Positions 1 through 7,642 are shown, numbered from the stretch's first letter. The stretch: 33,177 nucleotides of DNA from an uncultured Lachnospiraceae bacterium (GCA_949132985.1 CASCGD010000026.1:1-33177), one strand, 5' to 3'. Notes: generated by a model not told the origin, from the letters alone. Program-made: numbers and translations.

Positions 1-1902
1 GATCTCCACCACCGACCGCTCGTTATGCTGCTCGTTTGTATGCAGCTCCTCCCGCGTCGTCTGCCGGCTGACCGTGCGCAGCTCCTCGAGCAGCTCCTCG
101 TCAAGCACATGCTCCTGCTCCCTGTGCAGAAGCTCCAGACGGCTCGTGCGCCGCCGGCTTTCCTCATGCCTGACCACATCCTCCGCCAGCCGCCGGCTCG
201 TCTCCATACGGATCTGATCCACCTCGTGAACCGTCTCCTGCTCAAAATGCTCCTGCTCCTGCTGAAATGTCTGCTGCGTGATCAGATGCTGCAAATGGAT
301 GTCGCGCTCCATCTGCCCTAAGGGATCCGCCGATACGATGCCCTGCATAATCAGCTTTTCCGGCTCCTTCCGGTAGCGCTCCAGCGTCTCAAAAATGCGG
401 ATCGTGTCCTCGTCGTAAATTTGCCGCAGCAGCTCCTTTTGCTCCTGCACACGGCTCCCTTCCGGCGGCTGCTCATTCAGATATTCCAGCAGAACCTCCT
501 GCGGCTGCTCCAGAGCGCGCAGCACGTCCTCCCGCGCCCTCCCACGGTCGATATGTACATCCGTGTGCGCCTGAAACTGCTGCGTGAGCTGCTGCGCACG
601 TGTGAGGCGCGCGAGATTCTGCTCGTTGATCTGCGTCATCTGCCGGTTTAAAAGCACGTCGCCCATATGCAGCGCTTCCAGTGTTTTTAACTCCTGCTGA
701 CGCCTGATATAGTTTTCGTTTGTCACGCGCGCGTCCTGATAGACGGTCTGCCCTTCTTCCCCGCCCTGAGGCTGCTGCATGTACTCCATCGGCGCCCGTG
801 GCGGCTCCTGCGCTTCTCCCGGCCGCTCCAAAAGCTGCTCCCGCCGCTCTAAAAGGCGTTCGAGCGCCGTGATCTCCTGCTGCCTGTAGTCGTGGATATC
901 GCTGTGGTATTCCTCGATGTCCGTCCTCTTCAGCTGCGTTTTGTTGTGGTATGCCTCAAACCGCTCAAAGGTGTTCGCCGCCGTCTCGTAGACGGCGTTC
1001 GCCAGCTCATACCAGATGCTTTTGCTGCTGTTTTTGATCTCGTCATAGCGGAGGGCGTACACCTGGCTCAGAGCCTGCAGCAGCACGGCCTGCACGATCT
1101 GGCTGACGGTTTTTCCCCCATGGGAAAGGTACGTCGTCTCATCCCCGAGCTCGTATACATTCAGCCGGTTGTACACAAGCGGAACCTCGCGCGCCGTCGT
1201 CTGGTTTTTCAGCCGGTTCAAAAGGATATACTCCGCGCTCACCGACTGCTCGCCGACCTGCAGCTCCTGGCGGTTCAGATAAAATGTGCCGCCCGCCTGC
1301 TGCGTCAGATAGTTGCGCAGCTCCTGATAGACTGCCCCCGTTTTCAGGCGATTCATAATCGTCTCGTGCAGCCAGAGCACGCTGCGCTCCTGCGGCTCTT
1401 CTCCCGCTTCCTCCGAAGACTGTTGCGCATCCCGCAGCTTTTCATAGCTTGCGGTCAGCTCCGAGATCTCCGCCTGATGGCTCCAATAGAGATCGATCAG
1501 CTCGTTGCGGCTGTTCGTCTCCTCAAAAAGCTGCCTCACCTGATGCACAAACTGCGAGACGTCCGTCACGCCGAGCTTTCGCAGTGTGTTGAAGATAAAC
1601 ACCTCGTCCTGATAGGTCACATGCCGCCCGTCCATGACGAGCACGCGGTTTAACACGTTGTTGATCATATTCAGCTTCAGCTCCTGCGACTGCGTGTTGT
1701 TCGTCACATCGACAAACGAGTGCGCGCCGCCCTCTGCCAGATATATTTCCGGCGGCGCACTGATCAGATGCAGCAGCTCCTCCGGCGAAAGCCGGGCGGT
1801 CATCTGCTCGTAGTTCGCGCCTATGCGCGCCGCAAAAGCGTCGGTCATGGTCAGGATGGAAGGATCGTTTTTCAGTTCTATCGGCGTATGTATTGTAAGC
1901 AT
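1..1902 (-). CDS. Unrecognised Glu/Gln-rich helical protein of the CIS operon, 3' end cut by window edge
   Basis: The minus-strand frame is open without a stop from an ATG at 1902 to the window edge, giving at least 634 codons. An AGGAGG lies 6 bases before this ATG; an in-frame ATG at 1920 sits before that site and is less likely. The N-terminus begins MLTIHTPIELKNDPS and its first ~300 residues look like a mixed soluble fold. From about residue 345 the chain becomes strongly Glu/Gln/Arg-rich and repetitive (LERLLERREQLLERPGE, LEELRTVSRQTTREEL), as expected of long helices or coiled coil. No signal peptide or membrane helix is visible. It follows the second tube-like gene by 128 bases, so it is probably a CIS structural, loading or assembly factor. 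I do not recognise the family. The 128-base gap holds only a possible 14-codon ORF with an AGGAGG site, which I do not call. Confidence 0.8.
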   Translation of the reverse strand, partial: MLTIHTPIELKNDPSILTMTDAFAARIGANYEQMTARLSPEELLHLISAPPEIYLAEGGAHSFVDVTNNTQSQELKLNMINNVLNRVLVMDGRHVTYQDEVFIFNTLRKLGVTDVSQFVHQVRQLFEETNSRNELIDLYWSHQAEISELTASYEKLRDAQQSSEEAGEEPQERSVLWLHETIMNRLKTGAVYQELRNYLTQQAGGTFYLNRQELQVGEQSVSAEYILLNRLKNQTTAREVPLVYNRLNVYELGDETTYLSHGGKTVSQIVQAVLLQALSQVYALRYDEIKNSSKSIWYELANAVYETAANTFERFEAYHNKTQLKRTDIEEYHSDIHDYRQQEITALERLLERREQLLERPGEAQEPPRAPMEYMQQPQGGEEGQTVYQDARVTNENYIRRQQELKTLEALHMGDVLLNRQMTQINEQNLARLTRAQQLTQQFQAHTDVHIDRGRAREDVLRALEQPQEVLLEYLNEQPPEGSRVQEQKELLRQIYDEDTIRIFETLERYRKEPEKLIMQGIVSADPLGQMERDIHLQHLITQQTFQQEQEHFEQETVHEVDQIRMETSRRLAEDVVRHEESRRRTSRLELLHREQEHVLDEELLEELRTVSRQTTREELHTNEQHNERSVVEI

Positions 1903-2030
1903 TCCCTTCCTCCTGTTCATAAGGTAACGGCACGCGCCGCTTCGCGTCACCTGCCATGTCGTCGGAAGACATTTTTAGAAATGCTCCTCATTTGCCTTCC
2001 TCCTGTGATATCGTAACTGGCCGTAATAAT

Positions 2031-3455
2031 TTACCTGTAATCGTTCAGGTACTGCGTGATCGTCTGCGCGCTCTTTTTCTTCGGCCACAGGCGCGGCTCG
2101 GGTACTTTATTTTCCGGCTTTTTCACGCTTGATACTCCCGGATAGAGCTTTGCATTTTTCGCAAGCGTCTCCTTACCCATATCGTTTTGCGGGATTTCCT
2201 TTTGATTGCTGTTTTTCGGTGCATCCGCAGGTCCATCCTTCCCGCCGATACTCCACGTCTGCGCCTTCTCCTCGAACGCCGGCCTGCCCGCGTCATTCTC
2301 AGGGATTCCCCGCTGATTGCTGTTCTTCGGCGCGTCCGCAGGGCCACCCTCTCCGCCGATACTCCATGTCTGCGCCCTCTCCTCGAACGCCGGCCTGTCC
2401 GCATCGTTCTCCGGGATTCCCCGCTGATTGCTGTTCTTCGGCGCATCCGGAGGCCCGTCCTTCCCGCCGATACTCCACGTCTGCGCCTCGGGTATCTTAT
2501 TTTCCCGCTTTTTCACGCTGGATGTCTTCGGATACAGCTTCGCCTTTTTCGCAAGCGTTTCCTTGCTCACATCGTTTTGCGCTATTTTCCGCTCATTGCT
2601 GTTTTTCGGTGCATCTGCAGGTCCATCCTTCCCGCCGATACTCCACTGCCGGGCCTCGGGCACCTTATTTTCCGGCTTTTTCACGCTCGATGTCTTCGGA
2701 TACAGCCTCGCCTTTTTCGCAAGCGTTTCCTTGCTCACTTTGTTTTGCGGAATCTTCCGCTCGTTGCTGTTCATCGGCGCATCCGACGGTTTATCCTTCC
2801 CGCCGATGCTCCAAAGCTGCGCATTTTCCTGCATTTGCGCCTTCGTCGCTTCCTCCGTGTTGGACGTCGCCTGATTGTAGCGGCGCGGCCCGGTTCCTTT
2901 CTTCTTATGCCCGTCAAATCCCCACGTATCAAGCCCCATGCCGTCCAGCTCGGAATAAATATCGACACATGCCATTTCCCGATAGGAGATCGTCGTCGTC
3001 TCGACAAGCAGCTCACTCTTCTCAGCGTCCAGCGTGCCGTAATTTTTTCCGATCACGGTACAGCCGGTAAAGGCGTAGGTGCGCACCGGCTTCATATCCC
3101 CGACGTCCCACACCGCATATTTATTTACGAACAGGAGCAGCGGAAGCACCAGCTCCGTGCCAAGCGCCAGCGGGTCCGACGCGACCGCCAGGTCGACGCC
3201 GACATAGCGCTCCACCTGAAAGGTGAACGGCTTGCTGATCGGCTTGCGCTTCGCATGGACATAATCGTTGAGCCCGCCCTCCTGAATATAGTCAAATTCA
3301 TTTTCACGTGACAAATTATGAATCTGCTTGCAGGGGAGATCCCACATCCCCTCCACACGCAGCATAAACGAAAACGCCACCAGAGGATATGCCCCCACAT
3401 TCCTCCACAGACGGTTCGACGTATTCGTAATTGTTTTCTGCAGATTCTCTGCCAT
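2031..3455 (-). CDS. Second tail-tube-like CIS protein with repeat-built C-terminal extension
   Basis: This is a 474-residue protein. The first ~165 residues resemble the gp19/Hcp-like tube fold used by CIS tube and tube-initiator proteins: an N-terminal strand region YPLVAFSFMLRVEG, then EGGLNDYVH, a TFQVERYVG strand and a closing block PVRTYAFTGCTV with LLVETTTISYREM. From about residue 215 the protein is a hydrophilic repeat array (entered separately). A TTG start 15 bases upstream is possible, but GGAGGT sits 7 bases before the ATG at 3455, which I chose. The gene follows the tube, chaperone and DUF6760-like genes, the position where other CIS clusters carry tube-to-baseplate adaptors. 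The core is near the usual tube size; the extension of about 260 residues is unusual. The tube assignment is by pattern, not alignment. Confidence 0.72.
   Translation of the reverse strand: MAENLQKTITNTSNRLWRNVGAYPLVAFSFMLRVEGMWDLPCKQIHNLSRENEFDYIQEGGLNDYVHAKRKPISKPFTFQVERYVGVDLAVASDPLALGTELVLPLLLFVNKYAVWDVGDMKPVRTYAFTGCTVIGKNYGTLDAEKSELLVETTTISYREMACVDIYSELDGMGLDTWGFDGHKKKGTGPRRYNQATSNTEEATKAQMQENAQLWSIGGKDKPSDAPMNSNERKIPQNKVSKETLAKKARLYPKTSSVKKPENKVPEARQWSIGGKDGPADAPKNSNERKIAQNDVSKETLAKKAKLYPKTSSVKKRENKIPEAQTWSIGGKDGPPDAPKNSNQRGIPENDADRPAFEERAQTWSIGGEGGPADAPKNSNQRGIPENDAGRPAFEEKAQTWSIGGKDGPADAPKNSNQKEIPQNDMGKETLAKNAKLYPGVSSVKKPENKVPEPRLWPKKKSAQTITQYLNDYR
2088..2813 (-). repeat. In-frame modular repeat array within the second tube-like gene
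   Basis: Five copies of a WSIGGKDGPADAPKNSN module begin at residues 215, 271, 327, 364 and 401 of the 474-residue protein. A final Trp at 457 follows at the same long spacing. Two kinds of linker separate the modules: a long one (KETLAKKAxLYPKTSSVKK.ENKxPE, three copies) and a short one (RPAFEExAQT, two copies). The Trp spacings are therefore 56, 56, 37, 37 and 56 residues. The DNA copies are also closely similar, consistent with recent duplication. The array is coding and in frame throughout. Confidence 0.9.
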
Positions 3456-3485
3456 GCGAAACACCTCCAAACTGCCCGCCCCATG

Positions 3486-3692
3486 TTACCTGCGGGTCGG
3501 TTCCATTTCCAGAATACTTTTTTCTTTTCGGTCTTTTGAGGGATTGATCGCCCTGTGGATATCGGAGATCTCCCGGCACCACCGGCGGCGGCTCTGATGG
3601 TCCAGATTCATCACATCCTCACTCGACCAGTGAAAATAGTAGGACAAAAATGCCATCTCCTGATATAACGCATCCTTCGGATAGAGCTTTAA
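3486..3692 (-). CDS. DUF6760-like small CIS protein, probably expressed by -1 frameshift from the upstream chaperone gene
   Basis: The frame reads LKLYPKDALYQEMAFLSYYF, then HWSSEDVMNLDHQSRRRW and CREISDIHRAINPSK, ending at a TAA at 3486-3488. The pattern YP..xLYxEMAFxxYxFHWS...V.xLxH..RRRWxxEI matches the short DUF6760-type proteins found between tube and downstream genes in many CIS clusters (recalled family pattern). No ATG, GTG or TTG occurs in this frame between the upstream stop at about 3775 and the Met inside the conserved block (EMAF). The preceding gene ends in the overlapping frame at GGT TAA (3694-3689). A -1 slip there would join its C-terminus to LKLYPKD without losing conserved residues. 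The alternative is initiation at the internal ATG, which would remove the conserved YPKDALYQE part. Confidence 0.68.
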   Translation of the reverse strand, partial: LKLYPKDALYQEMAFLSYYFHWSSEDVMNLDHQSRRRWCREISDIHRAINPSKDRKEKSILEMEPTRR

Positions 3693-3694
3693 CC
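3689..3694 (-). other. Proposed -1 ribosomal frameshift site between chaperone and DUF6760-like frames
   Basis: On the minus strand the zero frame ends ATG GAG GGT TAA AGC. Slipping back one base at GGT gives GGG TTA AAG CTC and enters the DUF6760-like frame. It is not a classical XXXYYYZ heptamer. However, a glycine tRNA can re-pair on GGG, and the slip codon is immediately followed by a stop codon, which favours slippage. Lambda G-GT and Mu gp41-gp42 provide the known precedent for -1 frameshifts in tail assembly chaperones. Confidence 0.45.
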
Positions 3695-4051
3695 CTCCAT
3701 AGTAAAATTTACAGGCGTTTCGATCACCTCTCCGCAGTGCGGGCAGACCACCTGCATCATCGGCGGCTCGATGTCATTGATCCGCTGGTACATGTCCTGC
3801 AAAAATGCCAGATCCGCCGTAAACAGCCGCTCGATAATGTTTGCCGTCACCATGGGCACACCTTCCAGCTCCGTGACGACCTGTCCTAAAATGACGACGG
3901 TCAGATACGACGGATTGCTCAAAACCCGCGGGTCCCGCGTCGCCTTGATCTCGTCCCCCGCCGTAGCCAGGCGCATCTTTCCCCGCCTGTGTATCTCGCC
4001 GTTTCCGTCGATAAAGCCTCTCGGCAATGTAAAGTCATATACTGTTTCCAT
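3689..4051 (-). CDS. Phage tail assembly chaperone-like protein of the CIS
   Basis: This is a 120-residue soluble protein (METVYDFTLPRGFID at the N-terminus). The layout resembles Mu gp41-like tail assembly proteins: an N-terminal strand pair (FTLPRGFIDGNGEIHRRGKM), a central helix region ending LFTADLAFLQDMYQRIND, then a short zinc-ribbon-like VCPHCGE near the C-terminus with one CxxC pair. Such proteins sit next to the tube gene in phages and CIS and assist tube or tape-measure assembly. The ATG at 4051 is preceded by a GAGGGAG site. The gene lies 88 bases downstream of the tube gene and is overlapped in the -1 frame by the DUF6760-like reading frame, so a longer fused product of about 187 residues is likely as a minor species. 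Confidence 0.72.
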   Translation of the reverse strand: METVYDFTLPRGFIDGNGEIHRRGKMRLATAGDEIKATRDPRVLSNPSYLTVVILGQVVTELEGVPMVTANIIERLFTADLAFLQDMYQRINDIEPPMMQVVCPHCGEVIETPVNFTMEG

Positions 4052-4083
4052 TCTCTGCGCTCCCTCTTTCTTGATTCAGGCCA

Positions 4084-4105
4084 GGGCGGCGGGAGTCCGC
4101 CGCCC
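4084..4105 (-). other. Perfect 9-bp GC hairpin just downstream of the tube gene
   Basis: GGGCGGCGG (4084-4092) and CCGCCGCCC (4097-4105) form a perfect 9-bp stem with a 4-base loop in the tube-chaperone gap. It has no following U-tract on the minus strand, so it is not a standard intrinsic terminator. It could protect the 3' end of a processed tube transcript or attenuate read-through. Confidence 0.6.
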
Positions 4106-4139
4106 CCGCCCGTTTTACCGTTAATTATACAACGCTGTA

Positions 4140-4637
4140 CTAGTTCGGTATAATCAGCTCCTCGTAAGCCAGCTCCACACTCTCGATCGCCACCTCGGAC
4201 TGGAGCGCGTTTAAATCCGGCGCATTATACTTTGTCACCCACGCGTTTGTCAGCATCCAGACGCGGCTTCCGGTGATCGCCGTTGCCACCTGCTGCGGCG
4301 CGCCGCCGTTGATATCGATCATCTCGATCTGCACGTTGTAGCGGGGCATCTGCCCGCGCGTCTCGCTGACGCACTCCGTGATCCACGTCTTAAACGCGCT
4401 GTCGAGCGTATAGCCGAATTTCAAGGTCACGTTTCCGTGCTTTACCAGTCCCGGAATCTTTACGGGCGCCAGACTGTTTGCATTCCCCTGCCGAAACTCG
4501 ATCACATCCACGCTCGACTCGATACCGGTCACCTCGCTAAAAGCGGCGGCGCCCTGCACCTGATCTACCTGAACGAGGAAGTTCATTTTTGTCAGGGGAT
4601 AGGATAGAGTTTTATCGTTTTCATATGCTGTAGCCAT
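4140..4637 (-). CDS. CIS inner tube protein (gp19/Hcp-like)
   Basis: This 165-residue protein has the expected length for a contractile-tail tube protein. It carries the family's landmarks: N-terminal YPLTKMNFLVQVDQVQGAAA, FSEVTGIESSVDVIEFRQGN, then KIPGLVKHGNVTLKFGYTL, and a C-terminal ALQSEVAIESVELAYEEL. Tube subunits stack as hexameric rings inside the sheath and are expelled on contraction. The ATG at 4637 follows AAGGAG by 10 bases. It lies directly after the sheath gene but is separated from it by 143 bases containing strong inverted repeats, and it is followed by another GC hairpin. That arrangement may uncouple its mRNA level from its neighbours. The identification is firm by pattern and by context. 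Confidence 0.92.
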   Translation of the reverse strand: MATAYENDKTLSYPLTKMNFLVQVDQVQGAAAFSEVTGIESSVDVIEFRQGNANSLAPVKIPGLVKHGNVTLKFGYTLDSAFKTWITECVSETRGQMPRYNVQIEMIDINGGAPQQVATAITGSRVWMLTNAWVTKYNAPDLNALQSEVAIESVELAYEELIIPN

Positions 4638-4665
4638 ATACTTTTATCTCCTTTTTTGTAATCCC

Positions 4666-4733
4666 ATGCGAAGGCCCGCATGAGCTGTATTCATCATCCG
4701 TCTGCCCATCCTGCCAAAGGCATATGGCAGACG
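4666..4733 (-). other. Two hairpins in the sheath-tube intergenic leader
   Basis: CGTCTGCC (4699-4706) pairs with GGCAGACG (4726-4733). It encloses an inner TGCC/GGCA hairpin (4712-4715 with 4719-4722, loop of 3). A second small stem, ATGCG/CGCAT (4666-4670 with 4677-4681), lies closer to the tube gene. The whole 143-base gap between sheath stop and tube start is non-coding. No good promoter is visible in it on the minus strand, so RNA processing or stabilisation of tube mRNA is the likeliest role. Confidence 0.55.
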
Positions 4734-4780
4734 CAGTCGTTTTTTCGTTTACCGCGCCTTCGTCCGGGCAGGACTGCCGC

Positions 4781-6484
4781 CTACTCTTCCTCGCCGCCTC
4801 CGCCGGCCTCCGCCGTGTGCTGTGTCACGCGGAAGATGACAAACTCAGCCGGGCGCGACGGAGCGATACCGATATTGCAGATCAGACGGCCGTTCATAAT
4901 GTCGTCCCTGCTCATCGTATTCGGTCCGATTTCCACAAAATACGCCTCGTCCGCGGACGCTCCTGCGAGCATGCCGCCTCTCCAGAGGTTGTCCAGAAAG
5001 TTTGCCACCGTCATCTGCACGCGCTGCCAGAGCGCCACATCGTTCGGCTCGAATACGACCCAGCTCGTGTTCGCCTTGATGCTCTCCTCCACAAAGACAA
5101 ACAGACGGCGGACGTTGACATACTTGAAGCTGCTGTTGCTGCTCGCGGTGCGCGCGCCCCAGATGCGGATGCCCTGTCCGGGAATCGCGCGGATCAGGTT
5201 GATGCCTGCGGGATTTAATACGTCCTGCTCCGCCTTCGTGTAACCGACGGAGAGCCCGGTACAAAATACCGGCTCGTTTGCCGGCGCTTTATGTACGCCG
5301 CGGTTAATGTCTGTTCTGGAGTAAACGCCGAGTACCGCGCCTGACGGAGGAATGAAATCCGCCTTGTTGGACGTGCGGTCAAGTACCTGTATCCACGGAT
5401 GGTACATCGCCGCATAGCTGCTGTCGATCATCTCGCGGTAATTTAACAGGTCCTTTGTCTTTGTCATCTCCTTGGGCATATCGATCACCGCAAAACGGCT
5501 TCTTAAATTCTCGCAGTGTCCGACCAGCGCTACCACAACCTCGGGGATCGTCACACCGGGAATCGCCATCATGCTGACCGTGCTGTTCTCCTCGAACGCC
5601 GCAAGGCCGGTGCGTTTTCCGGGGCCGCCGTCCGTGCCGATAAACGTCGCTGCATGAACCTTGCCAACCATACCGTTCGCCCCGCCGTCCAGCGTAAACA
5701 TGCCGCTCGTATTTCCCGCGCCGAGCATCTGCTCCACCGGATTTTCCAATGCTTCCGTCGGTACGGTATGCACCCTGACAAGCTCGCTGTTTGCCAGACG
5801 GTAGCCGATGTAATTCGGGCTCGCCACGTTGACGCTCAAGCCCGTATAGTTTTCCGCATCCTCACCGCAGCGCACGCTCATATCGGTCTCCACCAGATAA
5901 ACGACGGTCGCAGGGATGAGCGCGGTGTCAACCACGTCCTTCTCAAACTTTTTCTCGAACATGACGGTATTGTCAAACATGCTCTCGATGCGGTTGTACT
6001 CCCCGCCGCATACGACGAGATCTCCCTCGCGGAAGCCATCCACGGATTTTGCCACATAGCCGTCGCCGTTCGCTCCGACCAGCTGCATTTTGCGCTTTGT
6101 CACCGTGTTTAACGTGATCTGGATCTTATTTCCCCATTTACCCTTGTTTGCCGCCTCGATGGTCACAAAGCCCTTCTTTGCAGAAGCGGACTTTGCCCCT
6201 TCGGGGATGACGCGCGCCACATAGCAGCGCGTGCCGCCGTTTGCAAAAAACTGCTCCACGCTGGGCGCGAGGTAGCGGTACTCACCGTACTCAAACTCGC
6301 TGAGCGCGCCGCCAAACTGCCTGACAAAGCTGCGGTAGCTCGTGACCAGCGCCGGCGCGCCGACGGTCCGTCCTTTCTCCGCAAGGCCGATAAAGCCCGC
6401 GGTGGATGTTCCTACGCCTTCTACTGACCGGGGAGAATTGTCATATTCTTCCACGTAGACGCCGGGTGAAAAATATTCTGCCAT
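4781..6484 (-). CDS. CIS contractile tail sheath protein
   Basis: This 567-residue protein is a typical contractile sheath subunit. The N-terminus MAEYFSPGVYVEEYDNSPRS followed by TAGFIGLAEKG is the standard sheath opening. The C-terminal domain carries the other family hallmarks: AGINLIRAIPGQGIRIWGAR, then YVNVRRLFVFVEESIKANT, FEPNDVALWQRV and FLDNLWRGGMLAGASADEAY. The sheath surrounds the tube and stores the energy for injection; its terminal arms link subunits into a mesh. The ATG at 6484 follows AAAGGAG by 9 bases. Only one sheath gene is seen in this window, whereas some CIS carry two or three. The Gly/Glu-rich tail (GGGGEEE) is slightly unusual. Confidence 0.96.
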   Translation of the reverse strand: MAEYFSPGVYVEEYDNSPRSVEGVGTSTAGFIGLAEKGRTVGAPALVTSYRSFVRQFGGALSEFEYGEYRYLAPSVEQFFANGGTRCYVARVIPEGAKSASAKKGFVTIEAANKGKWGNKIQITLNTVTKRKMQLVGANGDGYVAKSVDGFREGDLVVCGGEYNRIESMFDNTVMFEKKFEKDVVDTALIPATVVYLVETDMSVRCGEDAENYTGLSVNVASPNYIGYRLANSELVRVHTVPTEALENPVEQMLGAGNTSGMFTLDGGANGMVGKVHAATFIGTDGGPGKRTGLAAFEENSTVSMMAIPGVTIPEVVVALVGHCENLRSRFAVIDMPKEMTKTKDLLNYREMIDSSYAAMYHPWIQVLDRTSNKADFIPPSGAVLGVYSRTDINRGVHKAPANEPVFCTGLSVGYTKAEQDVLNPAGINLIRAIPGQGIRIWGARTASSNSSFKYVNVRRLFVFVEESIKANTSWVVFEPNDVALWQRVQMTVANFLDNLWRGGMLAGASADEAYFVEIGPNTMSRDDIMNGRLICNIGIAPSRPAEFVIFRVTQHTAEAGGGGEEE

Positions 6485-6506
6485 AATCTTTTGCTCCTTT
6501 CATATG

Positions 6507-6896
6507 TCACACCAGGACCTTTTGCTGTCCGGGCGATATAAATTGAATGGTGCCGGCTCCAAACGTGCATGTAAGTGTCGCCTCGTTTGTCAGAACCGGT
6601 TTTCCCTGTATGAGCGTCTTTGGGCTGGATGGAACCCATGGTCCCGCCGGAACCATCGTGCAGGGCTGCGGTGTCAGCACTCCCAGGGCTGCCGCTGTCG
6701 CCGCTGCGACGGTAGGATTCGCCAGAGAGGTGCACATGCCAAAGCCCGGGATATTGGCTCCCGGATTCATATCCTGTATCGTCCCCACCGGCTTGCCTTC
6801 CATGAGACATGCCTGCTGCGAGGTCACATTCAATGTACACGGCGTGCTGCCAAACATGCACATGCATGAGGCTCCTGTCACTACTGGTAATCCCAT
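6507..6896 (-). CDS. DUF4280-type PAAR-like spike-tip protein
   Basis: This 129-residue protein matches the DUF4280/PAAR-like family: MGLPVVTGASCMCMFGSTPC, then GKPVGTIQDMNPGANIPGFG, a Gly/Pro/Ala-rich middle, and GKPVLTNEATLTCTFG near the end. Two CxxxFG-type strands and the strings of Cys and Gly are typical. PAAR-like proteins cap the VgrG-type spike and sharpen the tip; DUF4280 versions occur in CIS and also fused to or beside toxins. The ATG at 6896 lies 16 bases inside the end of the preceding gene and follows AAGGAAG. It lies just before the sheath gene rather than beside a spike gene; no spike gene is present in the window and it may lie past position 1. Confidence 0.88.
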   Translation of the reverse strand: MGLPVVTGASCMCMFGSTPCTLNVTSQQACLMEGKPVGTIQDMNPGANIPGFGMCTSLANPTVAAATAAALGVLTPQPCTMVPAGPWVPSSPKTLIQGKPVLTNEATLTCTFGAGTIQFISPGQQKVLV

Positions 6897-7642
6897 TGCG
6901 TTTCTTCCTTTCTCTTCCCATCCCCAAACGTTTCAAAGTCGATCTGCTCATAGCTCTTTCCATGCTCTCCCTCGTAGCGGACCAGATATACGTTTGATCC
7001 TCCGAGGTCACGCACCCGAAGCAGGTACGTGCCGTCGCTCTCCACGCGGCCGCGGACGATCCGCAGCAGTGTATCCTGCGCCTTACAGCCGTCCGAAAGC
7101 AGATGCAGCAGCTTCATGCTAAGCCGGTCAGGCCGCTTTTCTACAAGGATTTCCTCGTATTGATGCGTATCCTGGTGCAGCAGCGCATAGGCGTGCTCAT
7201 CCATGTGCATCCTTGCGGAAAACAGCTTTAACATCCGCCTGCGCTCCACATAGCTTCCGATGACCGCCACCGGTTTTTCCACACGGACCGCCGTCACCGC
7301 GGTAAGCCCCGGCTTAACGCCCCTTAACGTGTAGAAATCCTCAAAGCCCTTCTCCTTTTGCAGCGGTATCAGCGGAATCTCAAGCTCCGGAAACTGCGGG
7401 GAAAGCCGCTCATAATCGACCGTGACGGCTACCGGCTCGTAGCCCTTCGCATCGATTTGCAGCGTCATGTTCGCTCTGTCGTGATTGAGCAGCACATACA
7501 GCCCGTTGCCGCGCCGGTGCAGTGCCAGCGCCTGCCCGCTCTCCGTAAAGAGAATCTGGTGTTCGGGAATCGCCAGTCCGGTCGTAGTGTCAACCAGCCG
7601 GACGATCAATGCCAGCCGGTAAGAAAAATTTACGTCTGCCAC
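6881..7642 (-). CDS. Unrecognised CIS protein with N-terminal beta-sandwich domain
   Basis: This 253-residue soluble protein starts at GTG, directly abutting the stop of the preceding gene (TAAGTG) with an AAGG-rich ribosome site upstream. Residues ~8-90 have the look of a carboxypeptidase-regulatory or prealbumin-like beta-sandwich: RLVDTTTGLAIPEHQILF, then GNGLYVLLNHD and LQIDAKGYEPVAVTVDYE, ending in a LEIPLIPLQ strand. The rest is mixed and unfamiliar, with a C-terminal beta-rich stretch (YLLRVRDLGGSNVYLVRYEG). Position between the cap gene and the PAAR-like tip suggests a structural or assembly part of the CIS. I do not assign a function. Confidence 0.7.
   Translation of the reverse strand: MADVNFSYRLALIVRLVDTTTGLAIPEHQILFTESGQALALHRRGNGLYVLLNHDRANMTLQIDAKGYEPVAVTVDYERLSPQFPELEIPLIPLQKEKGFEDFYTLRGVKPGLTAVTAVRVEKPVAVIGSYVERRRMLKLFSARMHMDEHAYALLHQDTHQYEEILVEKRPDRLSMKLLHLLSDGCKAQDTLLRIVRGRVESDGTYLLRVRDLGGSNVYLVRYEGEHGKSYEQIDFETFGDGKRKEETQWDYQ

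Noticed and set aside
892-1653. 253-residue plus-strand ORF, and shorter plus-strand ORFs at 25-651
   Set aside because: They lie antisense to the continuous 634-codon minus-strand frame, have no ribosome site and have unnatural composition.
1523-1972. 149-residue minus-strand ORF starting MSSDDMAGDAKRR
   Set aside because: It overlaps the start of the long frame in another phase, ends in low-quality Arg/Ala-rich sequence, and the AGGAGG site fits the ATG at 1902.
1994-2012. Possible 14-codon ORF (MRSISKN...) after AGGAGG in the 1903-2030 gap
   Set aside because: It has a good ribosome site but is too short and has no other support; a leader peptide cannot be shown.
2088-2813. CRISPR-like spaced repeats
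   Set aside because: The repeats are in frame, encode a conserved peptide, and have spacers that are themselves repeated, so this is a protein repeat.
2129-3311. Long plus-strand ORFs opposite the repeat-tailed gene
   Set aside because: They mirror the repeats in the wrong strand and lack start signals.
4084-4105. Intrinsic terminator after the tube gene
   Set aside because: The stem is strong but lacks a U-tract on the minus strand, and the operon clearly continues.
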